The notes beneath the pieces are model-generated. The model was not told where the DNA came from and made no database searches. It saw only the letters and a list, made by a program, of their open reading frames with translations. From contig JAFKAC010000001.1 in NCBI GenBank assembly GCA_025766275.1, positions 1,922,001-1,986,000 on the forward strand: 64,000 nucleotides of DNA, given 5' to 3'. Both the position numbers and the translations under genes were made by a program. Origin of the DNA: Lactarius indigo (taxonomy: Eukaryota; Basidiomycota; Agaricomycetes; Russulales; Russulaceae). Positions 22,462-32,697 of this stretch are shown piece after piece (position 1 is the first letter of the stretch; each line of letters starts with the position of its first letter).

Positions 22462-24387
22462 GGCACTACCCCCATGACCAGCCGCCAAACCCCGTCCTAC
22501 ATCCAGTAGCCACACGGCCAGACGAGTGGGCTCGCGCTGCCATTGCGCCAGGTGTTGAGGTTGCTGAGAGAGATGGGCGTACAGCGACAAGTACGCGCGA
22601 GGACAGCAGCAAGTCAGCGCCGGTCCAACAAAAGAAAAGCTATCCAAATAAGGAAGTCAGCAAAGGAGGTACGTCGCCTTGAGTCGGTGAAACGCTTACC
22701 ACTGATGTTGCGAAGTTTGGCAGTTTCGGGTTGAAGTCGACAGGGACCAGGTCAGGCAGACCTTTGCTGCCCAAACCGACATGACTTGGCCGGACTTTGA
22801 AGCCGAGGCATTGGAGCGATTCAACGCTCACGAAGATGTGCGTCTGGGGTATCGGGTCAGCGGTGGGAATCGGACTTGGGTGTCTCTCACCTGCCCGTCG
22901 GACTGGAAAGTGGCCGTCGCCACTGTGCAAGAAAAGGCACTTGTGGCACGGACACGCACAGTGACGATGGAAATAAAAGATGTGGTAAGTGATGGACACT
23001 CTCGACAAATAAAAGAAAACTCACTTTTTCGGGGGTTGTAGAGCATGTTGGGTCAACTGAAGACATGCGGAAAGGGGAAAAAGAAGGAGAAACGATCCCG
23101 CGACGATGATATACCCCCAGAGGCCACGCCAGAAGCAAAAAGTCAATACAACCATCTGCTCAGTCTACAGAGACACCTACTATGCAGTGAACACTCCAAA
23201 GCCGCCGGATTGCGTAAGTATTGCTGGATTGAGCCTTCAAGTCCGGGCATACAGGGGGGGCACAAAGATATCAAGCATGGCGAGATGACGCTGTGGGCAA
23301 AACTTATTGTAAGCAAAAGAAAAACATAAGTGATGAACAAAAACTTACCGATATTCAGGCGATCGGAAAAGCAGACGTATTCTTGCGACCGAATACATCG
23401 CTGTCCAATTGCCCACCCACGAAGAAACCGAGGGGCGCAGGTGCTCGTGCGGCACCAGAGGTACACATCGCCATCAACATTACACCTACACCAGGTGCGG
23501 GGGGGTCGCAGAACTCCTACGTCGTGTCAGGAACCCAGGTTCAACCGGGGTCAGGCCTGGGTCCCTCGTATGCTACACAAATCAGCGACATCACTGTACA
23601 TACCGAGGCACCAGCATCCACCCCCATGGAGAGCGAGTCACCTTCCCCACCAGCCTACGGTTCCCCAGAATTGTTAGCGGATTGCCGATCGCAAGGGCGA
23701 GTCCCATTGGTATACGAGATACTCACCCTTATGGACATCGAGGAACCAGTGCCAAACTTAACTTACCTCGATAGCCACACCGATTTGTTCAACTTCGGGT
23801 ACAACGACGCGATCCAGCTCTTCGAGCTGGATGAGTCGCTCCTCTCGGGTTTTGGCCTTGGTACAGAAAATGCCCGCCGCATCCATCGCTTCATACGAGA
23901 CAAATTCTTCGAGCCCCTCGGATTGATGGTCACCAGTGAAGTGCCACCATCCACCGAAGTTGTCGCCCCAACTGCCCCAGCAGTTCAAGACATCATGGAG
24001 CGCAGCAATGGGGTCGAGAGCCGGGCTATAAAAAAAGAAGAAAGAGACGTGCTTACCATTCCAGGTGAGGTCATTGATATTTCTGAGGGGGAGGACGAGA
24101 TTGAGGAGGCCGAGGACAAGGAGATTGAGGATGAGGAGGAGGAAATCGACGAGGAGGAGGGAGTGGAGGAGATCGACGAGGACGAGATCGATGAGCTTGA
24201 GAGCGAAGAAAGTGACATAGGAAGTGTGACTGCGGTGTGAGATTTGTCAGCTTTGTCAGCTGGCAAACCCCAGCCGCTTCTGAGACTCGGGCAGGAAAGC
24301 GCACGAAGCTGTGAACGCACAAGATACCCCCCAAATATATATGATGTTTCAAACTTTCTGTCTATCCGTGCTCACATGAGGAATATC

Positions 24388-24665
24388 TATTAAACCCTAA
24401 AAAGTATCTCCTCAGCGTCCGAGTACAAGACGAACTGATTATTCAACTACAAACCTAAAAAGTATCTATCGATAACGAGATCAGAAACATTAGGCGGGAA
24501 ACAATAAGAGGGCGCACTTACCTCCTCAGCGTCCGAGTACAAGACGAACTGAGGAGGGGAAAAGTATCGTACGAGTAATTATATCGGAGCGATTTGTTTA
24601 TGAATACCGAAATCAAAACAGTCCGAATGCGGCAATTATAGTACCCAATTTCGCTAGTCTTCACA
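24388..24665 (-). repeat. 3' LTR of copia B
   Basis: 278 bp; plus strand TATTAAACCC...CTTCACA, so the minus strand starts TGTGAAG and ends TTTAATA (an atypical ...TA end). It differs from the other LTR at about five sites, all interpretable as CpG transitions. Target duplication ATATC is on its left. Confidence 0.88.
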
Positions 24666-26298
24666 CTCCCCCTCAGCGCGAACCGTGGTGTCGCGCTGAA
24701 ACAATCCCAGACATCCCCTCATACTGATGAACCGCGGACCGGGCAAGGCTTTAGTAAGGATGTTGGCGATATTGCCAGCAGAAGGGATTCGACCGACGAC
24801 GATCTCCCCGAGTTCCACGCGCTCCCGAATCCAATGATACTTCACGTCGAGATGTTTGACGCGGTTGTGGAAGGCTTGATCAGCACACAAGAGGACAGCG
24901 GCAGAATTATTGCATAGGAGGGGAGTTGCAGCAGGCGGGCTGTAACCAAGCTCAAGTAGGAGGGTCCGTAGCCAGACGAGTTCCTGACCAGCTTCCGACG
25001 TGGCCATGTATTCAGCAGCGCAAGTCGAGTCTGCCATGGTTTTTTGCTTTCTGGATGACCACGAAATTGCACCGCTCCCCAGTGTAAAGCAGTAACCAGC
25101 TACAGAACGTCTACCTTCTGGTCCAGGCTCGTTGGCGTAATCAGAATTGCAGTATCCCAGCAGAGTCAACGCGCCGGACATTCCTCTGAGTCGCAGAGCC
25201 ATTTCTCTTGTGCCTTTTAGATACCAGACTACTCTGACTGCCGCGTGCCAATGGGTTTCGCGATAGCAGTCCAGGAACCGGGAGAGCTTGCTCACTGCGA
25301 ACATGATGTCCGGTCTGGTTCCGCTGGCGACGTACATGAGCGAGCCGACGAGTGAGCGATAGGGTAGCTTGGCTAGGCGCTCGAGTTCATCATTGTCTAT
25401 GAGCGCCTGCGGGTCCAGTCTTGTGAGCTGGGCACCGTGTGCCATCGGGGTGTTGACCGCTGTGGCGGTGTCCTGCCCGTAGGTGCTTACGATTCTGTCG
25501 ATGAGGGCGGTTTGTTTTAGTTCGATTGTGCGTGCAACCCTGTCGCAGCGTAACGCGATGCCGACTACCAGCTTGGCCTCCCCCAGCGCGCTGATCTGCC
25601 AGGCCGATTCAAGCTCAGTTTGGAATTTTCTGGCTTCAGTTTCGTCAGAAGAGACCGCCAGCATGTCGTCAATGTGCACGACGACGATGGATACTGCGTT
25701 GTCAGACGAGCAGCGCGAGTAAACGCACCACTTGCATTCCGCACGTTTGAACCCCCAGCTCAGGAAAGAGGCATGCAGAGCGCGATTCCAGATCCGCGAG
25801 GATTGGCGCATCCCGTAAAGTCCGCGCAGTAGTTGCCAGACATGGGTCTCTTTGGATTCGTCAGCGAAACCGGGAGGCTGCTCCATGTACTGTATTTCGT
25901 CGTCTGGCAGTTTACCGTTTAGGAAGGCGGTTTTTACGTCGTATTGCTCGATGCACCAGTTTTCGGAGGCTGCAATGTGCAAGACTGCTCGGAGTGATTC
26001 TAGACGCGCAGTCGGGGATGTAGTTTTGTTGAAGTCCCTTCCCCACACTTGCTGGAATCCTTTCGCGACCCAGCGTACTTTGTGCCTCACCGGATTGTTG
26101 TTTTCATCGTGCTTCAGATGGCAGACGAATTTGCCGCGTAGGATGTTTCGATTGGGTGGAACTTCGGCTCGGGGTACTACCTTGAAGACTTCCATTTGGC
26201 GTAGGCTGTCTATCTTGGCTTGGGCACCCTCCAACCACCGTTCACGCTCAGCTGACTGTAATGCGTCAGCCCAACTGGGCGCGTCCGGGTCTTCCACA
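24654..26298 (-). CDS. Copia B Pol, reverse transcriptase and RNase H part
   Basis: Frame open across the RT (RWVAKGFQQVWGRDF, YDVKTAFLNGKL, LRGLYGMRQSSR and VVVHIDDMLAVSS, where HIDD replaces the usual YVDD) and RNase H (LGYCNSDYANEP, SSRKQKTMADST, VKHLDVKYHWIRE). It ends with TAG at 24656-24654, a few codons inside the 3' LTR. Its 5' side is cut by a solo LTR; joining 27357-26914 to 26298 keeps the frame (ELTLLVDVV then HHVEDPDAPSWADAL). Confidence 0.88.
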
Positions 26299-26913
26299 TG
26301 ATGAACAGCACAGTAGAAGGGCATACTCACAGAGTGCAAAGGTGTCTGTGGTGAGATATGCTAGAGTGCTTGAAGCAGCAACAGGGAGTCAGGCAAGTGA
26401 AGCAAAGAAGTTGTCTGGCACACAGCAGTGAGAGAACTGATCATGGTATTACAGAGGAGGAGACATACCTGGCACACAGCAGTGAGAGAACTGATGTGGA
26501 CCAGGGCGTACAAGCAGTCTACTTATACTGTACAGAGGCGTGACACTAATACAAGGAAAGTAACTATAGGTCACAGAATACAAGGAGCGCATTGTTCTAC
26601 AACAGGACAAAGGAGTGTGCATATGGAGAACAAGGCGTATAGAACAAGAAGTGTCCAGGCCAAGATGATATCATAGTGACATCACAATAAAGATATATCT
26701 AAAGAAAGAACAAAGACGTAGTACAATGACAAGTCTAGAGGAGTCCGCATGATGTCATAGTACATGATGTCATAGGTGACGCAATGATAGGTAATAGATT
26801 GTACAGATCAAAAGGTATCTAATCTACAAGTCCTGTATATCTAATCTACAGCAGTCCATGCTGCAAGTCCGGTCCGTATGAGCCACTAAGTGCGCAAGGG
26901 TCACTTATCAACA
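26299..26913 (-). repeat. Solo LTR of the copia A family, inside copia B
   Basis: 615 bp in reverse orientation: plus strand begins TGATGAACAGC and ends CACTTATCAACA. Flanked by CCACA (26294-26298, 26914-26918). More diverged from copia A than the two copia A LTRs are from each other, so it is an older insertion. Confidence 0.9.
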
Positions 26914-27357
26914 CCACATCCACAAGGAGGGTCAACTCCCCCATCGAATTTGCCGTGCAAAGCTCGTCACCCGCGTGCAGCGGGTCTGGAGCCTCTCCCG
27001 CAGTTGGAGGTTGCTTGGCAGCAGCTTTCTTGGCAGCGCGCCGGGAAGCTGCCTCACGGACTTGCTCAATAGCCCGCGTGGTCGCTTTCCCGTGAACGAG
27101 GCCGTCATCAGTGTCTTCTCGGGAAGGAGCAGGAGCTCGTTCGCGAGTTGATCGCCTAGGTTTGTTCGCCTCTGCAGTGGAAGGCCGTTCGTGGTGATCC
27201 TCTGGTGACTGGGGTGGCGACGCTGCGCTATCCTCAGCATCCGAAGGCATCACGCCGGTGCCGGGCCTAAACATTCGCGGTTGGTCACTAAGATGCTCGA
27301 CGAATGTGACGTGGTAAGAGTCAACTATTCGTCCGGTTTCTCAGTGCCAACAACAAT
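26914..27357 (-). CDS. Copia B Pol, linker between integrase and reverse transcriptase
   Basis: Charged, low-complexity linker (RRSTRERAPAPSRED) typical of the region between integrase and RT in copia elements. Rejoining across copia A gives VYCCWH, then TGA (27343-27341), then ETGRIVDSYHVTFVE, the usual start of this linker. The TGA stands where an Arg codon (CGA) is expected and so may be a CpG transition. Confidence 0.7.
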
Positions 27358-27964
27358 TGTTGATAAGTGACCCTTGCGCACTTAGCGGCTCGTACGGACC
27401 GGACTTGCAGCATAGACTGCTGTAGATTAGATATACAGGACTTATAGATTAGATACCTTTTGATCTGTACAATCTATTACTTACCATTGCGTCACCTATG
27501 ACATCATGTACTATGACATCATGCGGACTCCTCTGGACTTGTCATTGTACTACGTCTTTGTTCTTTAGATATATCTTTATTGTGATGTCATTATGATATC
27601 ATCTTGGCCCGGACACTTCTTGTTCTGTACGCCTTGTTCTCCATATGCACACTCCTTTGTCCTGTTGTAGAACAATGCGCTCCTTGTATTCTGTGACCTA
27701 TAGTTACTTTCCTTGTATTAGTGTCACGCTCCTGTACAGTATAAGTAGACTGCTTGTACGCCCTGGTCCACATCAGTTCTCTCACTGCTGTGTGCCAGGT
27801 ATGTCTCCTCCTCTGTAATACCATTATCAGTTCTCTCACTGCTGTGTGCCAGACACCTTGCTTTACCTTGCTAGACCTTCCTGTTGCTGCTTCCAGCTAC
27901 CTCCATATCTCACCACAGTCCTCTTGTCCACTGTGAGTATGGTCTTTATGTATGCTGTTCATCA
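27358..27964 (+). repeat. 5' LTR of copia A
   Basis: 607 bp, TGTTGATAAG...CTGTTCATCA. Contains CAGTATAAGTAG (TATA-like, about 27738) and a 26-bp direct repeat (27773-27798 and 27827-27852). The first repeat copy is followed at once by GTATGT, a good splice donor. Confidence 0.95.
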
Positions 27965-27976
27965 GGTTATGGGCCC
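27965..27976 (+). other. Primer-binding site of copia A (initiator Met half-tRNA)
   Basis: GGTTATGGGCCC abuts the LTR. Its complement GGGCCCATAACC matches the anticodon arm of eukaryotic initiator tRNA-Met, so priming from the 3' end of a 5' half-tRNA is expected, as described for Drosophila copia and Ty5. Copia B has the identical 12-mer. Confidence 0.75.
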
Positions 27977-28745
27977 TGGTGCCCTAGCCACTCCACTTGG
28001 CTGGTCACTGTCTTCCTAGGAGGACACACCAGGCTAAGGTCTGTCTGGGGCCTCACCAGCCTTGCCCAAGGCAGAGGACAGTGGGGCGCCACTTGTCTCT
28101 GCTGAGGAACCTCCTGTGTATGTACTGCCCAGTAGTCCCACTTTCACCCCTACTGTTTTCCTAGCCCCTGCGCTATGCGCAAGGAGACTGGGTCTGGTAG
28201 CCCCTTAACTTCAAAATATCCAGGCGTGCATGGCCCACTGGGCTGTGTATTGTGGAGCTTAGCGCCAGCTGTCTCTGGTGCTCCACACTGGGCGCAGGAT
28301 CTCCTCACCATGGGAGTGTAAAACCTGGTTCAGGCTCTGGGGGGTGTTCACCTCATGGTGTTCTGCAACCAGATACCTGCCTTGTAGCGGCAATGGGAAA
28401 GGATTCAGTAAAGCCACTTGTGGCGATGAGGCAACCAACAGGCCGAGGAGGCTGAGGTAGACAGCCTTGGGCTCTGAAAGCAATCCCTTCACCTTCCCCC
28501 TGACGCAAACCATTTGAGCTGTGTCCTAGACACATCCTGGCTGGCAGCTAGCTCATGGTATGGCAAAGGGACTCTCCCAACCTGGGCCTAGCCCTTGTAT
28601 CACTGGCATACTATCAGGAGGCAGGATGCGTTAGCATTCTGGCCTTACAGAATCACAGACAGGAGTGGTATCCCCCTCTATCTTTTGTCTTGCAACTATG
28701 AAGCACTATCGCTGATTGCTCCTCAGCGATAGATAAATCATCCCA
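27977..28745 (+). other. Untranslated leader of copia A
   Basis: About 770 bases between primer site and Gag ATG with no coding region recognised. It is the likely packaging and dimerisation region of the genomic RNA, by analogy with other LTR elements. Confidence 0.5.
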
Positions 28746-30220
28746 ATGTCTGGTTCTTCATCTACCCCTGCTGCTGGTGCTGGTGCTCCTCCCAGCCCCA
28801 CCGGTGGCTCTGCAGGAGGCTCACTCCCTCCTCCTTCTGGGTCCACACCCTCTACACGTCTCTCTCAGGCCCACAGTGCCAACTTTGGCATGCCATCTGG
28901 CATCCACCTCACCCAGTTTGACGGCACTGGCTGGAACGAATGGTCTGGGACCATTGAGGCTATCCTCACGCTGCATGAGGCTGAAGATGTGTTCACACTG
29001 GACACACCCCCATCTGGTATCACTACCGATGAGTGGGACTCAGTCCAGCGTCGTTCCAAGGCGTACCTCCGCCTTTACTTAAAGCCAGATGTCTACTCAC
29101 TCGTGGCGGACAATATTGTCTATGCCACCTTCAAGGCGAAGTGGGACAAGCTGAGAGACGTATACGCCGGTGCTTCGGGCAGCACCACCATCTTTAACTT
29201 ATGGATCCAGTTAACGCAAGCCCGCCTCGACGACTCTGCACCCATGGCCGCTCAGCTGGCCAAGCTCAATGAGCTAAGGGTTGCCCTTTCCAATGCGCAG
29301 ATGGGTGTCTCTGACGTCCAATACTGCCTCATACTCCTCCACGCGCTGCCGCCCTCTTATGAGGTATTGGCCTCTACCATCCTTGCCAGTGGGGCCCCCT
29401 CCGCACTCAAGCATGCTGAAATAATTGCACGCATAGTGTCGGAAGAAGCTCGCCGCGCCGGGCCCTCCGGCTCTTCTCTCAACAAGGTGGCCCCCGTCAA
29501 GTCGACGGGCAAAAAGGGCAAGAAGGACCACTCTGGTCTGACCTGCCACTATTGCAACAAAAAGGGCCACATCAAGCCTGACTGCAGGAAGAAGAAAAAG
29601 GATGAGGCTGACGCAAAGGAGAAGGAGAAGGCAGGCAACAAGGCCGCGAACAGTCATGTCTTAGTACCTACCACCGCCTCCATTAAGGAGGTCGTAGAGC
29701 CCGCCATAGATTGGGCCTCTGAATCAATCTCTGTTGCCTTGTATGCTGCCTCGCGTGTGCGTTGGATGATGGACAGTGGTGCTACACACCACATTACACC
29801 ACATCGGTCTGACTTCAAGGACTATACCCCGACCAAAGGCACTGTACGCCTAGGGGATAAGTCCACAATAGACCAAGTGGGTGTTGGGTCTGTCGTCTTT
29901 ACAACGAGCCAGGGTATCTCTATCACCCTCAGCAATGTGCTACACCTACCACAGGTGAAGACGCGCTTCCTGTCGACGCGCGCCCTAGCACAAAAGGGTG
30001 CTGAGATCGCCTTTGATAGTGGCTCATTTAAAATATCTATCAACCAAAAGTGTGTGGCCAAAGGCTACCTTGAGGACAACCTGTACTGGTTGGACGCAGC
30101 CAGCGTCGGCCTCAACGCCCACACAAAATCAAGTGCTGCCACACTTGATATCTGGCATCAACGCATGGGACACATCTCCTCTGCGGCGCTGAAGGCGCAT
30201 GGTCCCTCTGCCACTACTGG
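28746..30220 (+). CDS. Copia A Gag-Pol, 5' part (Gag, protease, start of integrase)
   Basis: ATG at 28746. Ser/Pro/Gly-rich start, then a UBN2/copia Gag domain (about residues 50-230), a basic linker with a CCHC knuckle (CHYCNKKGHIKPDC, about 29550), protease (WMMDSGATHH, about 29765) and the pre-integrase motif (LDIWHQRMGHISSAALKAHG). The frame is cut at 30220 by Ty3-type element 2. Inside the LTR it runs on artificially to a stop at 30360-30362. The missing part continues at 38172 in frame (PSATTG then MDIDSS). Confidence 0.93.
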
Positions 30221-30798
30221 TGTTATGATCCGACGCTTCGGACCTAAGTCACAGTATGTCTCCACCCTACCTTCTTCTTGTGTACTATACCTTGTTACCA
30301 AAGGAGCTACTGTTACTAGTGGCGCTGTTTCTTTGATCCGAACTCCTGCTTACTCCGTTTAGTCTCTTTGATATTGTGTGGGCTTGTGTTCATGTTGTTT
30401 GGAACCTTGTCCTATATAAACCTGTACCATAGACCGTAGGAAGCCAGACTTGGCTTCGTTTGCAATCTAGCAACCTTGCCTTCGTACTTTGGTGTGACCT
30501 CGCCTTATTCCTCTCTTCTTGTGCATCCCCTACCTCAGTCCCTAATCAGGACACTTCGAAGTCTTTGCAGTTGAACTATATCAACGCGTCACACCTGTTA
30601 TACTCTGTGCACTAGCAAGATCAAGTGTAGAGAAGTGTTAGACACTTCAGACGAGGAGTCCTACATTACAGAGTAGTGCTGCACCTTGTGCCACACTTTT
30701 ACCACTCGTATTTCATAGCAATAAGACAACAGAGGTCTTCGCTTGATACTTGTGTGATTCAGAACCTTTAGAACCCACGCCCCTGCTAGGGCGTAACA
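30221..30798 (+). repeat. 5' LTR of Ty3-type element 2
   Basis: TGTTATGATCC...GGGCGTAACA. TATA box TATATAAA at 30413-30420. The predicted RNA start at 30446 opens with AGACTTGGCTT, the sequence complementary to the primer site. No ATG occurs between 30446 and the LTR end. Confidence 0.95.
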
Positions 30799-30799
30799 T

Positions 30800-30810
30800 A
30801 AGCCAAGTCT
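30800..30810 (+). other. Self-priming primer-binding site of Ty3-type element 2
   Basis: AAGCCAAGTCT, one base after the 5' LTR, is the perfect 11-base complement of AGACTTGGCTT at 30446-30456, which lies 26 bases past the TATA box. The arrangement and the 11-base length are those of Tf1 self-priming. Confidence 0.8.
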
Positions 30811-31005
30811 ACAACTCCCAACACACCCAAGACACTACTGCCACACAGCAGAGTGGGCGACGATCCAAGAGGACGCATCAGCCAACAATCAGACACTCCA
30901 CAGAACCCAAAACGACGGCATAGCCGGGCGACGGACCCTCCTTGACACAAGAGGCCGCTTCAGCCATCCCCTTACACAAACCAGCACCCAAGACAGACCA
31001 CAATC

Positions 31006-32697
31006 GTGGCTAGCATCAGTGTCACCTTTGAATCAGACAACGATTGGACCCCAGTCACAACCAGAACACAAGACGACCTCCCACACCACGTTAAAAGCAG
31101 TCAACTAGGAAAAGGAGCTCGCTGGGCCACAACATCAGGCAGACCACCTTGTTACAAGTGCCTCATCAAAGGCGAACTCAGACCAGTGGAATTCATCAAC
31201 AACAACTGGTACATCCTCCGATACTTTCAGAATACATACCACACCAGAGCCATAAACATCACACCACACAGATTTGCTGAAGGACTAGGCTGGTGGAACG
31301 AAGAAGACGAACAGAACCCAGAAACGCCCACACAACAATCATCCTCAGCACCAAGAAACACTAGGGGAACATACGGACTACAACAAGACTCATCATCAGA
31401 AGAACCCAGCTCGGACGAAGCAGAATCACACTCAGAACTATCCCACTCCTCAGAACACCGCCTAGACATCACAGTACCTACACAAGCTTCGTCACAAGCC
31501 AGCCCCACTATCCCTATCTGGATAGAACCATCCCCAGCGGAAGAAGGATTCCCAGCCCCACTACCACCAATCAGATTGCCCTCCCCAGTCGAACCACCCC
31601 AGATCCCCATCACACCACAGCCAACACTTATCATGTCAGCCATAAACGCCACAGGCACTGGCACAGGTACCGGCTCAAGCACCGGAACAGGAGGAACACC
31701 AACAACGAGCTCAGGAGGACTCAAAGGAGCACCCCCTACTCCGTTCACCGGAGATAGAACAGAGAGTGGTCAGTTCAAAAGAGAACTACTACGATACATC
31801 AAGTTAAACAGCGAGAATGAACTCATCAAAGAACCTTATGCACGAGTACTATTCGCCCTTACAATGTTCAAAGGACCCGGTGTACAGCTGTGGGTCAACC
31901 AAACCGAAGATGACATGGAAGCGGCACTAGCAGACCCCACCAAAGCCCTCACCAAAAACAGCAAAGATCTTTGGGACGGTTTTCTCGACACCTTCGACAG
32001 AGACTGGACCGACACTCTAAACAAAGAAAGAGCCTATCAGAAGCTCATCAGTTTGACGATGCAGGGTGGAGCATTGGACAATTACATCCTCGACTTTGAA
32101 CACCTCGCAGGAATAGCAGGATGGGCAAGAGATGCCCCTGGAACGGTGGAATTCTTCAAGAGAGGACTACCCACAGGACTGTATCGTGCTTGCCTTATGC
32201 GAACCACCATCCCAAACACCATGGACGAGTGGCAAACCACTGCCAGAGCAGAACACCAACGCTGGAAGTTACTAAAAGCCAGACCAGGGAATAGAAACCC
32301 AGGGCCAACCCAGAATGTCCACCAAGGACGACCAAAGCGAGACCCAAATGCGATGGATGTAGATGCCACCACCTCCACCCCCTTTAAGAAGCTTACTGAA
32401 GAAGAAAAGAAAGCTCTCATGAAAGAAGGACGCTGCTTCAAATGCAGACAGCAAGGACACATGGCTAGGAACTGTCAACGACAAAACACCACCAACCAAA
32501 CCAAAGCCAGAGCCACAGACACTCAAGAAACGGACACTGCACCCCCATACACCCCAGAAGCAAGCACCTCATCAGTGGCTGCTACCACAACCGAAGATAA
32601 AGTCCGACAAGCCCATGCACTCGTTCAAGGCATGACTGAGGATGAAAAGAGACGCTACTATGCCTTAGATCAGGATTTTTGCGATGCCGACCTGTGA
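31006..32697 (+). CDS. Gag of Ty3-type element 2 (no AUG start)
   Basis: 563 codons ending TGA 32695-32697. The frame has been open since 30946 but contains no ATG before 31633 (residue 210). GTG at 31006 (GTG GCT AGC) matches the GTG GCG ACT of element 1. The N-terminal 200 residues share the RPVEF motif with element 1, so they are probably translated. Next come a Gly/Thr/Ser linker, the capsid-like domain (about residues 245-430) and a CCHC knuckle (CFKCRQQGHMARNC, about 480). It overlaps the Pol frame by about 50 nt. Confidence 0.88.
   Translation: MASISVTFESDNDWTPVTTRTQDDLPHHVKSSQLGKGARWATTSGRPPCYKCLIKGELRPVEFINNNWYILRYFQNTYHTRAINITPHRFAEGLGWWNEEDEQNPETPTQQSSSAPRNTRGTYGLQQDSSSEEPSSDEAESHSELSHSSEHRLDITVPTQASSQASPTIPIWIEPSPAEEGFPAPLPPIRLPSPVEPPQIPITPQPTLIMSAINATGTGTGTGSSTGTGGTPTTSSGGLKGAPPTPFTGDRTESGQFKRELLRYIKLNSENELIKEPYARVLFALTMFKGPGVQLWVNQTEDDMEAALADPTKALTKNSKDLWDGFLDTFDRDWTDTLNKERAYQKLISLTMQGGALDNYILDFEHLAGIAGWARDAPGTVEFFKRGLPTGLYRACLMRTTIPNTMDEWQTTARAEHQRWKLLKARPGNRNPGPTQNVHQGRPKRDPNAMDVDATTSTPFKKLTEEEKKALMKEGRCFKCRQQGHMARNCQRQNTTNQTKARATDTQETDTAPPYTPEASTSSVAATTTEDKVRQAHALVQGMTEDEKRRYYALDQDFCDADL

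Larger units (their letters stand above)
13520..24240 (+). pseudogene. Uncharacterised multi-exon gene (SAM-like C-terminus), split by a Ty3-type element
   Basis: The 5' part (about 13560-13850) holds three blocks in three successive frames: around DKSRVFDDHKMCKRRLCVLR, ATIELEYEDGPLHRTISMIL and CLHELVEYAQLALVQLW. This implies three one-base losses, or assembly errors. From 13846 the frame is open through a Pro/Tyr-rich segment to 14160, where the Ty3-type element enters. Removing 14161-22461 plus one GGCAC copy continues the frame exactly (WGYGH then YPHDQPPN). Downstream exons 22467-22668, 22716-22984, 23042-23308 and 23359-24240 join in phase through introns of 47, 57 and 50 nt. Features are a Cys/His-rich stretch (LLCSEHS...YCWIE...GHKDIKH), a SAM-like helical domain (FNFGYNDAIQLFELDESLL, about 23790-23930) and an acidic tail. 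The family looks Agaricomycete-specific; its function is unknown. Confidence 0.65.

Noticed and set aside
23759..24320. Minus-strand open frames opposite the last exon of the uncharacterised gene
   Set aside because: They mirror the SAM-like and acidic coding sequence and have no splice or motif support.
32676..32682. TTTTTGC as a standard -1 frameshift heptamer in Ty3-type element 2
   Set aside because: The A-site codon TGC would re-pair poorly after slipping, so the X-XXY-YYZ rule is not met. The overlap geometry is right but the site is undecided.
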